The position numbers were made by a program, and so were the translations under genes. The notes beneath the pieces are model-generated. The model did not search any database. It saw only the letters and a program-made list of their open reading frames with translations, and was not told the origin of the DNA. 64,000 bases of DNA. It comes from Methanococcoides orientis. Its GTDB lineage: Archaea > Halobacteriota > Methanosarcinia > Methanosarcinales > Methanosarcinaceae. Location of the stretch: positions 906,685 to 970,684 of the forward strand of contig NZ_CP073710.1 in the NCBI RefSeq assembly GCF_021184045.1, written 5' to 3'. This document shows positions 38,230 through 47,696 of the stretch, in pieces. Position 1 is the first letter of the stretch. Each line of letters begins with the position of its first letter.

Positions 38230-38880
38230 ATGACAGTCGATGAAAATGTAAAGATGATCCTTAAGGAACTTGGAAGCATAAAACTTGTCTCCGTCACAAA
38301 GACGATAGACCCTGACAGGATAAATGAATCCATCAAAGCCGGAGCCACCATCATAGGAGAGAACAGAGTTCAGGAATTCGAGGACAAATGTGATGAGATC
38401 CTGCCCTGTGAAAGGCATCTAATAGGACATTTACAGACAAACAAGGTTAAAAAAGCCGTTCAGCACTTTGATGTGATCCAGTCGGTTGACTCACTGAAGT
38501 TGATACAGGACATTGATAAGAAAGCCAAAGACATTAACAAGGTACAGAAGGTTTTCCTACAGATAAATATTGGCAACGAGCCACAAAAATTCGGTTTTGG
38601 ATCCGATGAGATCGATCAGGTGCTAACAGAGATCCATTCACTCAAAAATATTGATGTGAAAGGACTAATGTGCATACCCCCTTACGTATCACCTGAGCAA
38701 ACACGTTCATATTTCAAGAAAATGAAAGCGCTTTTTGATGAGATAAAACAAGTAGATCAGAATAACATCGATATCCAGGAACTATCAATGGGAATGTCCA
38801 ATGACTACAGGATCGCCATCGAGGAAGGGGCTACGATGGTACGTGTTGGTTCTGCAATATTCGGAAATCGTAAATACTGA
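38230..38880 (+). CDS. YggS/PROSC PLP-homeostasis protein
   Basis: The 216-residue alanine-racemase-like barrel has the PLP lysine in KLVSVTKT near residue 25, GENRVQE, HLIGHLQTNKVK and the phosphate-binding end RVGSAIFG. It binds pyridoxal phosphate and balances PLP pools. It is monocistronic and shorter at the N-terminus than bacterial members. Confidence 0.93.
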   Translation: MTVDENVKMILKELGSIKLVSVTKTIDPDRINESIKAGATIIGENRVQEFEDKCDEILPCERHLIGHLQTNKVKKAVQHFDVIQSVDSLKLIQDIDKKAKDINKVQKVFLQINIGNEPQKFGFGSDEIDQVLTEIHSLKNIDVKGLMCIPPYVSPEQTRSYFKKMKALFDEIKQVDQNNIDIQELSMGMSNDYRIAIEEGATMVRVGSAIFGNRKY

Positions 38881-39140
38881 AATACTAAAATTTAGCTTTC
38901 GATGCTTGAGCAAGGAAGATTACTGCTAAGTTTGATCTGAGATCTCTGAAAGAAACTAAAAACGAAATAGTAACTCTAAACTAAAAATTGAAAGGGAATT
39001 TTATTCCTTTATAAATTGGGAACAGGAACATACTTAGCATTTTCTGTGGCTATATTTCATTGGATGAGATATGGTTCACAGCCAAGTTCTTGTGATCTAC
39101 AAACTAATTGAGATCATTAAATGTGCTGCACGATACCTTT

Positions 39141-39740
39141 TTAATAATCTCCTCCAAAATGAGGAATAATCCTGTGAACCTTTTTTTGGTACTCCCTGTA
39201 TTCGTCACCAAACCGTGACAGCAGTCTTTTTTCCACATGCACCGAGCCCAGATATATGTATATTGTAGACAAAATGTATATGATAAGCAGATTGAAGGTC
39301 ATAAAGGGAGTCAGCCAGATAATGATCAGACCTGAGAGCAGGAAGGGATCACGTATCCATCGGTAAATACCCCGAATATCCAGGGAACCTGCTTCAGGAG
39401 TATTTGGTAAAGATAACTGTCCACTGATCTTGAACCTATGGGGTGCATCCATCAACCCTCTGGCACCAATGATGGCACCTATCAATTGGCCGCCAACCAT
39501 AAACCAGCGCCATGGAGAAGGTACTATGTAGAGGATAGGCCCCGGATTCTTGTATAGAAGGTAGATGAGTGGTAATATTGTTATCAATGCGATAAGGCTG
39601 TATACTGGCCTGAATAATGTTTCTACCCTGGAACCCAAAATTCGCATGATAAAACGTTTGAAAGGCAGACTTGCTAAAAAACTGTGAATAACTGCAAATG
39701 CTACCAGACAAAACACAAGGATAATTGTGGATGAGACCAA
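39141..39740 (-). CDS. Isoprenylcysteine methyltransferase/NnrU-like membrane protein
   Basis: The 199-residue protein has about five helices. The C-terminal ICMT/PEMT-like region has GIYRWIRDPFLLSGL and VEKRLLSRFGDEYREYQKKV, where the RxPxYxG- and E-R-L-like residues bind SAM in the family. The TTG start at 39740 has GGGGG about 9 bases upstream. It may methylate a lipid or thiol in the membrane; substrate unknown. Confidence 0.78.
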   Translation of the reverse strand: MVSSTIILVFCLVAFAVIHSFLASLPFKRFIMRILGSRVETLFRPVYSLIALITILPLIYLLYKNPGPILYIVPSPWRWFMVGGQLIGAIIGARGLMDAPHRFKISGQLSLPNTPEAGSLDIRGIYRWIRDPFLLSGLIIIWLTPFMTFNLLIIYILSTIYIYLGSVHVEKRLLSRFGDEYREYQKKVHRIIPHFGGDY

Positions 39741-40236
39741 ATCGAATAACCCCCTTATTCTTATTTGAATGATATTTATCTATTATTTATGGCTTGATAT
39801 GACTTTCAGATCTTCCTGGTGCCAGTCGATTTTCGACATGCTCCCTCACCAGCATCCAAAAATATTACATTATATTTCCTTGATAAATATTAGAAGTTCA
39901 CTTAATATAAATTAAACGATATAAAGCACCCTACATCACCGTCTTGAACAATAGTACCATCTCCTGAGCAAGCTCGGCAAGTACACAACCAAGAAGATCC
40001 TGCATCTGCATCAAGAAACTTGAAATATGGTCTCGGGTATTCTGTGGGAGTTGGTGATGTAGTAAGTGAAATAAATGAAAGAAACGGGTCTATGAGATCT
40101 ATTTTACTCTCAATTTTTCATATTGGTAAGATGTATAAGTTTCTTACTATGAGCCACAATAGGTTAGATGGGGCTCTCTAAGGAGAGTTTGGATTATATG
40201 AAGTAAAGATAAAGCCAAAACTAAACGAAAATAAAT
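39741..40236. other. Intergenic region with short inverted repeats
   Basis: AT-rich gap. Notable pieces are GAGCC (40151-40155) with GGCTC (40172-40176), and CTCTC (40174-40178) with GAGAG (40183-40187), which could form alternative hairpins. No credible ORF. The + strand sequence toward 40814 continues with the RNA candidate and the THEP1 promoter. Confidence 0.4.
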
Positions 40237-40347
40237 CGTAAAAAAGTAAGTTGAAGGCAGTGATCAGGGATCGATTTGTCGACCTTATTGGACAACATCT
40301 CGTTGGGCGACCCTTTCCCCCGATGTTCTCCCCCATCTCAGGTCGAC
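40237..40347 (-). ncRNA. Candidate structured non-coding RNA
   Basis: This GC-rich island in an AT-rich gap folds as nested stems. GTCGACCT (40278-40285) pairs with AGGTCGAC (40340-40347). Inside, GGACAACATC (40290-40299) pairs with GATGTTCTCC (40322-40331), with one mismatch. A GGG-CGA-CCC mini-hairpin lies at 40305-40313. On the - strand a TATA-like TTTATATGG near 40367-40375 lies about 25 bases upstream, and a T-run (complement of AAAAAA near 40236) follows. It lacks a convincing ORF. Strand is inferred from the TATA and T-run. Confidence 0.5.
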
Positions 40348-40434
40348 CTAAAGGATTTACAAATGCCATATAAACCTTGAAAGATTATGGGTTTTTATAC
40401 CCAATGGCGTTCTACCTTCTGATTCACTGCCACG

Positions 40435-40454
40435 CCGTATCACTTATGATACGG
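40435..40454. other. Perfect 8-bp hairpin
   Basis: CCGTATCA-CTTA-TGATACGG is a perfect stem with a 4-base loop. It lies upstream of the RNA candidate and about 360 bases before THEP1. It may be part of the same transcribed unit or a terminator-like element. Confidence 0.45.
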
Positions 40455-40814
40455 TAATAGAGTATATGTTTTAAAACTACTAATTGCTTTTGATATACAA
40501 TCGGGTAACAAAAAAGAAATTGAAAATTATAAAAGAAAACTAAAAAAGACAGGATCCATGACCTCAGTCTTTAAGAGCAGCAATAAGTAACTCACAGGCC
40601 TGACTTGAACCTGCTCAGCCCTTTTTCGTCTCCTAATCTGTATCTACAAGGAATTTCTTATAATTAAATCATATGGTTGTTTACAATTAATACATAGGAT
40701 TTCTACAGAGCCAATTCACAAGGCCGATTAATACACCTAAAATTAACGACCGGTCGAAAAGCAATTTAACTTAAATACAACTCTATCCATCATTATATAG
40801 GGGAGTAAAACCGG

Positions 40815-41363
40815 ATGCTACGAATAGCAGTAACAGGAAAGCCCGGCGTGGGGAAATCAACTGTAGTGTCAAAGATTGTGGAAAAACTTGACCTAAAAGC
40901 CTGCGGGATCCGGGCTTCAGAGATACGCGTGGAAGGCAAACGTCATGGTTTTTCGATAGAGGACATAGATACTGGCAGGAAAGGTATCCTGAGCCATGTC
41001 AAATGCACCGGCCCGAAGATGGGAAAATATCATGTGAACCTTGAAGACCTTGATGGTATCGGTGCAGAGGCGATCAGGGATGCCATTGGTTGTGATCTTG
41101 TAGTTATAGATGAGGTCGGACCCATGGAACTCAAGTCAGAGAACTTCGTCCGGGCTGTGGAGGAGATCCTTGATTCGGACAGGCCAATACTTGCTGTACT
41201 TCATAGATCGAGCAAACATCCGCTGGCGCAGAGGATAAGGGAGGAGTTCGAGGTTTTGACAGTTGATGAAGTCAATCGGGACGATCTGCCTGATAGGATT
41301 ACCACGAGATTCCGGCAAGGCGTAGAAGAAGAAAAGAAAGATGGGAATTCATATTTTGGATGA
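40815..41363 (+). CDS. THEP1-type nucleoside-triphosphatase
   Basis: The 182-residue P-loop protein has GKPGVGKST at the N-terminus, Walker B LVVIDEVGPMEL near residue 100 and the LHRSSKHP segment near 133. It matches archaeal THEP1 NTPases, which hydrolyse ATP/GTP and may act on RNA or nucleotides. GGGGAG precedes the ATG. The next gene begins 28 bases later. Confidence 0.93.
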   Translation: MLRIAVTGKPGVGKSTVVSKIVEKLDLKACGIRASEIRVEGKRHGFSIEDIDTGRKGILSHVKCTGPKMGKYHVNLEDLDGIGAEAIRDAIGCDLVVIDEVGPMELKSENFVRAVEEILDSDRPILAVLHRSSKHPLAQRIREEFEVLTVDEVNRDDLPDRITTRFRQGVEEEKKDGNSYFG

Positions 41364-41390
41364 GCATAGCCACCAAAAGGGGAGAACAAC

Positions 41391-43064
41391 ATGGGGAAGG
41401 AAAAGGCAGCATTCGACTATGAAGAGGAGAGAAGGAATTTCAATTGGGATGTTCCTGAAGATTACAATTTTGTTAATACCATAAAGGAATTGGCAACGGA
41501 TAGAACAAAGTTGATGGCAGTTACCGAGCACCCGGACGGAAAGATAGAGAAAGCAACGTACTGTGAGGTATGGGACAATGCAATGAGATTTGGAAATGTC
41601 CTTCAGGGCTCAGGCATCCATAAAGGTGACCGGGTACTGGTAATACTTCCCAGGGGAACGGATATTTATGTTGCGAGTATCGGCATCTGGGCCATAGGTG
41701 GCGTTGTCGTTCCCGGTACGATCATGCTCAAAAGCAGGGATATAGACTACAGGATAATGGATGCCGGAGCAAAGGCTTTGATAACAGATGATCCGGCAGT
41801 TGCTGATGAGGTAGATGCAATAAAGGACAGAATCCCGGAAATCAACCTATTCTTTTCAGGTCAGAGAGAAGGATGGAGAAATTATGAAAAGGAGGTCTGT
41901 TCTGTATCCACAGACCTGAAGATCGAAACACTTGATGCAAGTGATCTTTTGACCATCAACTACACCTCCGGGACCACAGGTGCACCAAAGGGTGTATTGC
42001 ATACCCATTCATTGATGTACTGTTTCGACAGGCTAAATCGATATTATTGGTGGAATACACTCTCCGATGAGCTATGCTGGACAACAACAGAGCCAGGTTG
42101 GGCAAAATGGTATTGGGGACCGTTCGGTGCTGTTCTAAATGCAGGAGCTACCAACTTTCATTACTCGGGAAGATTTGAGCCTGAAAAATGGTTTGAACTG
42201 CTTGATAAATGGAATATAAATAAGGCATGTTTTACCCCAACGGAACTCAGGGCCATGGCAACAATCGAAGATGCGGACCAGAGATTTGATCTGACGGAAT
42301 TGAAGGTTATCTTAACTGCAGGTGAACCCTGTACCCCGGGAATCGTTAATTTCTTCGATGAAAAGTTCGGGGTATCTGTGAGAGAGGGATACGGACAAAC
42401 AGAAACCTGTGTCATTGCCTGCACCCTGCCCGGAATGAAAATAAAGCCCGGGTCCATGGGCAGGTTCACACCCGGTGTAGAGGGAGCAATTGTCGATCCC
42501 GATACAGGTGAAAAGTTACCCTCAGGTGAAAAGGGAACAATCGCTGTCGAAAGGGATCATCCTATGCTTTTCAAAGGATATCACAACAAATCTGAAAAAA
42601 CTGCAGAATGCTTCGTTGGAAACTGGTATCTGACCGGTGACCTTGCAATGCTGGATGAGGACGGATACATATGGTTCGAATCAAGGGCTGATGATATATG
42701 TATAAGCTCTGGCTACAGAATCGGTCCATTTGAAGTTGAAAGTGCGGTAAATTCCCATGAAGCGGTCCTTGAATCGGCGATGATCCCTAGTCCTGATCCA
42801 ATAAGAGGAGAGGTTGTTAAGGTCTTTGTTGTCCTGAGGAAGGGATTCGAGCCATCTGAAGAACTTATTAAAGACATCCAGAAGCACGTGAAAAAGGTGA
42901 CTGCTCCCTACAAATATCCAAGGGAGATCGAATTTTTAAGGGAACTGCCAAAGACCATCAGTGGCAAGATCAAGCGCAAAGAGCTCAGGGTCACTGAGTT
43001 CGAGACAAAAGTGGATGTAATCAAAAAGCTAAAGGAAAAGGGGCTGTGGCAAAGGGCTGATTGA
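41391..43064 (+). CDS. Medium/branched-chain acyl-CoA synthetase (AMP-forming)
   Basis: The 557-residue ANL enzyme has the P-loop YTSGTTGAPKG near residue 190, EGYGQTET near 335, YLTGDLAMLDEDGYIWF near 410 and catalytic Lys in SGKIKRKELR near 527. It resembles the Methanosarcina acetivorans medium-chain enzyme that prefers 2-methylbutyrate. The dehydrogenase and ferredoxin oxidoreductase beside it suggest it activates branched acids for amino-acid synthesis. Substrate is inferred. Confidence 0.9.
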   Translation: MGKEKAAFDYEEERRNFNWDVPEDYNFVNTIKELATDRTKLMAVTEHPDGKIEKATYCEVWDNAMRFGNVLQGSGIHKGDRVLVILPRGTDIYVASIGIWAIGGVVVPGTIMLKSRDIDYRIMDAGAKALITDDPAVADEVDAIKDRIPEINLFFSGQREGWRNYEKEVCSVSTDLKIETLDASDLLTINYTSGTTGAPKGVLHTHSLMYCFDRLNRYYWWNTLSDELCWTTTEPGWAKWYWGPFGAVLNAGATNFHYSGRFEPEKWFELLDKWNINKACFTPTELRAMATIEDADQRFDLTELKVILTAGEPCTPGIVNFFDEKFGVSVREGYGQTETCVIACTLPGMKIKPGSMGRFTPGVEGAIVDPDTGEKLPSGEKGTIAVERDHPMLFKGYHNKSEKTAECFVGNWYLTGDLAMLDEDGYIWFESRADDICISSGYRIGPFEVESAVNSHEAVLESAMIPSPDPIRGEVVKVFVVLRKGFEPSEELIKDIQKHVKKVTAPYKYPREIEFLRELPKTISGKIKRKELRVTEFETKVDVIKKLKEKGLWQRAD

Positions 43065-43126
43065 AATAACAATCAAAAATGTGGTCTTTCGGTAAATATT
43101 ATTATTCAGGAAAGAGAAAATACAAC

Positions 43127-44311
43127 ATGATGTCCTGTGATCTTGTGAATCAGGAGATATATAAGGGAGGGGTTGATACGGAAGATATTTTTCGATTTGC
43201 GGATGAGCTTGGACCGAGCAAGATCATCCATATATATGAACCATCTGTTGGATTGAAAGCTGTGCTGGTGGTGGATAATGTGGCGGCCGGACCTTCAATT
43301 GGAGGAGTACGCATAGCTCCGGATGTCAGCACAGAGGAGTGTTTCCGTCTGGCAAGGGCCATGACCCTTAAGAATGCAGCTGCAGGCCTTCCTTATGGAG
43401 GAGGAAAGGCTGTTGTCTATGCTGACCCGAAGATGGAACCTGAAAAAAAAGTCGAACTTCTAAGAGCCCTGGCCTGCTCATTGAGGGAGATAGAGGAATA
43501 CATCTTTGCTCCTGACATGGGTACGGATGAGGACTGCATGGCCTGTGTAAAGGATGAGATCGGCAGGGTGGTCGGATTGCCCAGGGTCCTTGGAGGAATC
43601 CCTCTGGACGAGATAGGGGCTACCGGATGGGGACTCAGACATTCAACTGAAGTGGCCCTTGAGTTCTGTGACTTCAAGCTGGAAGGAGCCAGAGTCGTGG
43701 TACAGGGATTTGGAGCAGTGGGCAAGAACGCAGCACGCTTCCTTGTGGAAAAAGGAGCCGTTGTGGTTGCAGTGGCAGATTCCAGAGGTACTTTATATAA
43801 CTCAGAAGGGGTCGACGTTGATGCGTTGATAGCTTTAAAAGACTCCGGAGGAAGCGTGGTCGATTATCCCGGAGGACAGAAACTCGAGCTCGATGCCGTC
43901 ATAGATGTTGACTGTGATATATGGATCCCGGCAGCACGTCCGGATGTCCTTAATGAGGGGAATGTGCACCGCCTGAAAACAAAACTTGTTGTTGAAGGTG
44001 CCAACATACCAATAACTCCTGAAGCTGAGAAGTACCTGCATGAGAAAGGTATCCTGTGCGTTCCGGACTTCATTGCCAACGCAGGAGGAGTGATCTGCGC
44101 TGCCATGGAATATGAGGGAGCCAGCGAGTGTGCAGCACTTCAGGCCATAGAGGAGAAGATACGTCTCAATACCAGATTGGTGTTGACTGACTCAGCAAAC
44201 AAAAATATACTTCCACGGGAGGCAGCTCTGGAGCTTGCCCTTGCAAGGGTCCACAAGGCTATGGGTTACAGACGATGGTCACTGTTCTCATCAGCTCCGG
44301 GATTCGTATAA
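43127..44311 (+). CDS. Glu/Leu/Phe/Val dehydrogenase
   Basis: The protein is about 395 residues. Landmarks are GPSIGGVRI, the catalytic Lys region MTLKNAAAGLPYGGGKAV, the Asp of APDMGT, and the Rossmann motif VVQGFGAVGKNAARF. It interconverts an amino acid and its 2-oxo acid with NAD(P). The start is uncertain: ATG 43079 gives 16 more residues, but ATG 43127 begins where the family starts. It follows the acyl-CoA synthetase by a short gap and converges on the oxidoreductase genes. Confidence 0.88.
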   Translation: MMSCDLVNQEIYKGGVDTEDIFRFADELGPSKIIHIYEPSVGLKAVLVVDNVAAGPSIGGVRIAPDVSTEECFRLARAMTLKNAAAGLPYGGGKAVVYADPKMEPEKKVELLRALACSLREIEEYIFAPDMGTDEDCMACVKDEIGRVVGLPRVLGGIPLDEIGATGWGLRHSTEVALEFCDFKLEGARVVVQGFGAVGKNAARFLVEKGAVVVAVADSRGTLYNSEGVDVDALIALKDSGGSVVDYPGGQKLELDAVIDVDCDIWIPAARPDVLNEGNVHRLKTKLVVEGANIPITPEAEKYLHEKGILCVPDFIANAGGVICAAMEYEGASECAALQAIEEKIRLNTRLVLTDSANKNILPREAALELALARVHKAMGYRRWSLFSSAPGFV

Positions 44312-44332
44312 TAAAGGAGAATGGAGGGGAAT

Positions 44333-45268
44333 TTAAGGAAGGAACTCATGTTTCTTCCAGTACTCATCCACCATCTCCTGAATACTTTTTAAGGCATCCT
44401 CCTGCCTTACCGGTTTGAAAAGATGTGAGAATCGTTCCTGCTCTTTAAGGTACTCTTCCACAGGCTTGAATCTCTTCGGGACATAAGTGTGTTCCACCTC
44501 ACCATGGACAGACTCCTTTAATGGCCAGAGCCCTGTCTCAACTGAAAGCTTTGCAAGTCTGACAGATCGGGAGGGATCAAATCCCCATCCAGGCGGACAG
44601 GGTATGTGGGATATGAAGAGCTTTGGACCTTTGAACTGTTCTGCTTTTTTGAACTTGTTCATCAGGTCAACAGGATATGCCGGCGAAACAGTTGCAATGT
44701 ATGGCGGTTTGTGACTGTTCCAGATGTCGAACAGGTTCTTCTTTTGAAGCTGTGAACCAACCGGTACCTCCTTTCCGGGAGGGGTTGTTCCTGTCCTTGA
44801 ACCAAAAGGAGATGCTCCTGAATGCTGGAAACCGGTATTTCCGTATGCTTCATTATCATAACAGATGTAGTAGAAGTCCAGGTTGCGGTAAATTGCCCCG
44901 GATGTGGAGGAGAGTGCCATATCATATGCAGAACCATCACCGGAGAGGACGACCACCTTCAGGTTCTCTTCAGGGTCAAGCTTCCCTTTTTTGATCAGTA
45001 TATCCAGAGCATCCCGAACACCCTGGGCTCCGGCAGGTGCACAGGCCATTGCTGTATAAAGCCAGGAATTCCTGAATGGTGAAAATGGATAGATGGTAAG
45101 AAGGGTAAAACATCCTGCTGCATTTACGATGATGATCTTATCACCCAGCGCCTTCAGGCAATACCTCAGTGTCAGGAGACCGCCACAGCCTGCACATGCA
45201 GCAGTCCCTGGCAGCATGTTCTCTTCAGGTGGCAGCTCCTTTATGGATATGATGGTTGATGTATCCAT
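44333..45268 (-). CDS. 2-oxoacid:ferredoxin oxidoreductase beta (TPP) subunit
   Basis: The 311-residue protein has CAGCGG at the N-terminus, the TPP-binding LSGDGSAYDMAL near residue 108 and NEAYGNTGFQ. It would hold thiamine diphosphate and share a [4Fe-4S] cluster. Family reaction: 2-oxoacid + CoA + oxidised ferredoxin to acyl-CoA + CO2. It is the last gene of a gamma-delta, alpha, beta operon, 4 bases after the alpha stop. The neighbouring acyl-CoA synthetase favours a branched-chain (VOR-like) substrate. Confidence 0.9.
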   Translation of the reverse strand: MDTSTIISIKELPPEENMLPGTAACAGCGGLLTLRYCLKALGDKIIIVNAAGCFTLLTIYPFSPFRNSWLYTAMACAPAGAQGVRDALDILIKKGKLDPEENLKVVVLSGDGSAYDMALSSTSGAIYRNLDFYYICYDNEAYGNTGFQHSGASPFGSRTGTTPPGKEVPVGSQLQKKNLFDIWNSHKPPYIATVSPAYPVDLMNKFKKAEQFKGPKLFISHIPCPPGWGFDPSRSVRLAKLSVETGLWPLKESVHGEVEHTYVPKRFKPVEEYLKEQERFSHLFKPVRQEDALKSIQEMVDEYWKKHEFLP

Positions 45269-45272
45269 ATCT

Positions 45273-46493
45273 TTATTCCTTCCCTGCGATCTCTTTCAGC
45301 TTTGTCATGCCTTCCAACTCACTTTCCGTATAGAGTAGAGAAGGAGGCTCAACAATTCCAGTATCCGATGCACTGATCATTTTCTCAAAGATGAACTCGA
45401 ACTCTTCCTGGCTGATGTTCTTCCCCCCAAGCCCTCCAATGAAAGATAGCAAAAGAGGCTTGTCCACCTCATTGTACAAGCAACCTGCCATCTCTGAATA
45501 GATGATACCTCCCTTTCCTACGCTGATGTTTTGGTCGATGACAGCCACAGCTTTCTTTCCTTCCAATGCATTCTTTATTTCAGATTCCGGAAATGGTCTT
45601 AAGAACCTCGGCCTTAATAAGCCGACTTTTATTCCATTCTCCCGTGCCCTTTTCACGGCAGCTTTCCCAAGGGTGGAAAAGGAGTTTATCATTACAAGGA
45701 CATATTCGGCATCTTCCAGCATATATTCATCAATGGTCCCGTATTTCCTGCCAAACTTCTTTTCGAAATCATCACATACTTCCTTGTAAACCTCAAGAGC
45801 ATTCTGGCTTGCAAGGTGCATCTGGTACTTGAAATAGGAATAGAAATCCCCGCCAAGGACCGCTACTCCCTGGGCCATTGGCTTGGCTGCCCTGAAAAAG
45901 GCATGTTCCGGCCTGTATTCTGGCAAGAAACTCCTGACCTTCTCCATGTCAGGGATCTCAACAGCTTCCCTGGTAAATGAAAGGTAAAAACCGTCCATGT
46001 TAACCATCACCGGCAGGAGCACACGCTCATCCTCTGCCAGCCTGTATGCCATCAGGACAGAATCAAGTACCTCCTGACAGGTCTCACAATGGATCTGCAG
46101 GAATCCCGAATCCCGGACTGCCAGAATATCGTTATGGTCCGGACCCAGGGTGATTGGTGAGGATAAACCCCTCGATACGTTGACCATCACCAGAGGAACC
46201 CTCCACCCTGCCACTGTATATATCATCTCAAAACCATACAGCAGTCCCTGGCTGGACGTGGTCGTGAAGGTCCTGGCACCGGTAGCTGAAGCAGCCCCTG
46301 CGGCCGTGATCATGGAATGTTCCGAGTCCATGGTGACAAAACTCGCATCCATAGAACCATCGGAGATCCATTTTGCAATTGTCTCAATTATCTCTGTCTG
46401 GGGAGTTATAGGATAGGCCGGAATATAATCCACCTCTGCCAGTCGCACCCCCCAGGCAGCGGCACCGTTACCGGTAAGCATCTCTTTTCCCAT
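45273..46493 (-). CDS. 2-oxoacid:ferredoxin oxidoreductase alpha subunit
   Basis: The 406-residue protein starts with NGAAAWGVRLAEVDYIPAYP, the PorA/VorA substrate-domain motif, and contains DSEHSMITAAGAASATGART and GLLYGFEMIY. Its ATG overlaps the gamma-delta stop (TAATG). It binds the 2-oxoacid and CoA with the beta subunit. Confidence 0.9.
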   Translation of the reverse strand: MGKEMLTGNGAAAWGVRLAEVDYIPAYPITPQTEIIETIAKWISDGSMDASFVTMDSEHSMITAAGAASATGARTFTTTSSQGLLYGFEMIYTVAGWRVPLVMVNVSRGLSSPITLGPDHNDILAVRDSGFLQIHCETCQEVLDSVLMAYRLAEDERVLLPVMVNMDGFYLSFTREAVEIPDMEKVRSFLPEYRPEHAFFRAAKPMAQGVAVLGGDFYSYFKYQMHLASQNALEVYKEVCDDFEKKFGRKYGTIDEYMLEDAEYVLVMINSFSTLGKAAVKRARENGIKVGLLRPRFLRPFPESEIKNALEGKKAVAVIDQNISVGKGGIIYSEMAGCLYNEVDKPLLLSFIGGLGGKNISQEEFEFIFEKMISASDTGIVEPPSLLYTESELEGMTKLKEIAGKE

Positions 46494-47404
46494 TATCGAT
46501 CCCCCTCTTCGGACCGGGAGTGAATCTCCCGAACTTTAGTGATAGCTTTTACCGGACATTCCTCGGCGCATACCAAACATCCCTTACAATTGTCATAATC
46601 CGCATATGGATAGCCGTCTTCGTTCAGCCGGATACAACCCTCAGGACACCTGGCAACACAGGTCATACACCTGGTGCAGATATCATAGTTCCAGACAGGT
46701 CTGAACACACGCCAGTTTCCTGTTTTCCTCAAGGGAGTATTACCGGTGGCATTTATGGCAGGACTGGATACACGGGCAATTTCAAAAGGTAGTGTGATAA
46801 CATTATCTCTTTCCCTGATGGTCTCAGCAGTTTTTACCTGGACCGGTACTAAAGCATTGTAACAATGAAGTGCAGCATCTGTATTTTTCCCTAGAATTTC
46901 TCTGTCTGATATGATCCCGGATAGTTCCTTTTCCAGGGCACCCTTTAAAGCCCCCTCCCCAATACCAGCGATCCTGGAAGCAACACCAGCTGCAAGGCTG
47001 CTGAGGACGGGCTTTCCGATCATATCAAGACTTACCTTTGTGATATCCAGTGTGACCACATGGTCTTCGATCCCGTACTCTTCCTTTGTTTCAAGAGGAC
47101 TAAGAGGTGTGTTTACAAAAACAATACCACCTATTTTAAGTCCTGATAATGGCATAGCCTGAGGATCCAACAGTAAGGTTTCGTCCATAACGATCACAAT
47201 ATCAGGATCTGAAACTAAGCCCCGCTCCATGATATCATCCCTGGATATACGAGTAAACGCAGTGATCGGTGCCCCTCTTCTCTCGGCACCATACAACGGG
47301 AAATCCTGAGCATTGTAACCATCCAGAAATGCAGCAGTACCGAGCACTCTGCTGGCAACCTTTGCTCCCTGGCCACCCCTGCCATGGAATCTCAATCTCA
47401 ACAT
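46493..47404 (-). CDS. 2-oxoacid:ferredoxin oxidoreductase fused gamma-delta subunit
   Basis: The 303-residue protein has an N-terminal gamma domain (FHGRGGQGAKVASRVLG) and a C-terminal ferredoxin domain. That domain has two CxxCxxCxxxC clusters, CTRCMTCVARCPEGC and CKGCLVCAEECP, near residues 245-290. The fusion replaces the separate delta subunit. It passes electrons to ferredoxin. It heads the operon. Confidence 0.9.
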   Translation of the reverse strand: MLRLRFHGRGGQGAKVASRVLGTAAFLDGYNAQDFPLYGAERRGAPITAFTRISRDDIMERGLVSDPDIVIVMDETLLLDPQAMPLSGLKIGGIVFVNTPLSPLETKEEYGIEDHVVTLDITKVSLDMIGKPVLSSLAAGVASRIAGIGEGALKGALEKELSGIISDREILGKNTDAALHCYNALVPVQVKTAETIRERDNVITLPFEIARVSSPAINATGNTPLRKTGNWRVFRPVWNYDICTRCMTCVARCPEGCIRLNEDGYPYADYDNCKGCLVCAEECPVKAITKVREIHSRSEEGDR

Positions 47405-47696
47405 TTATACTCCCTAATATATTTAGGGGCTTTATGTGTATAAATATCCTCTCATTGTTTGTTTGATCTATAGTGGTTGATCAGATCAGGCAATTTTGTC
47501 AGGAATGAGAAACTATTTACTCAGGATAGTCATACGGAAAAAAAGCAGACCACTTACAAATTCCTTTACAGAAGGAAGAGATTAATATAGTAGAGGTTAA
47601 TATTTTAAATGTTATAAATCTGTCAGGAGATACATCCATATCCCGACAGGTTGCAGCTGCATAATTTTCACATATATTTTGTATGGGGGTAAGTAT

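Noticed and set aside
40178..40369. 63-codon - strand ORF through the GC-rich patch
   Set aside because: Low-complexity composition with no motif; the nested inverted repeats explain the sequence better as RNA.
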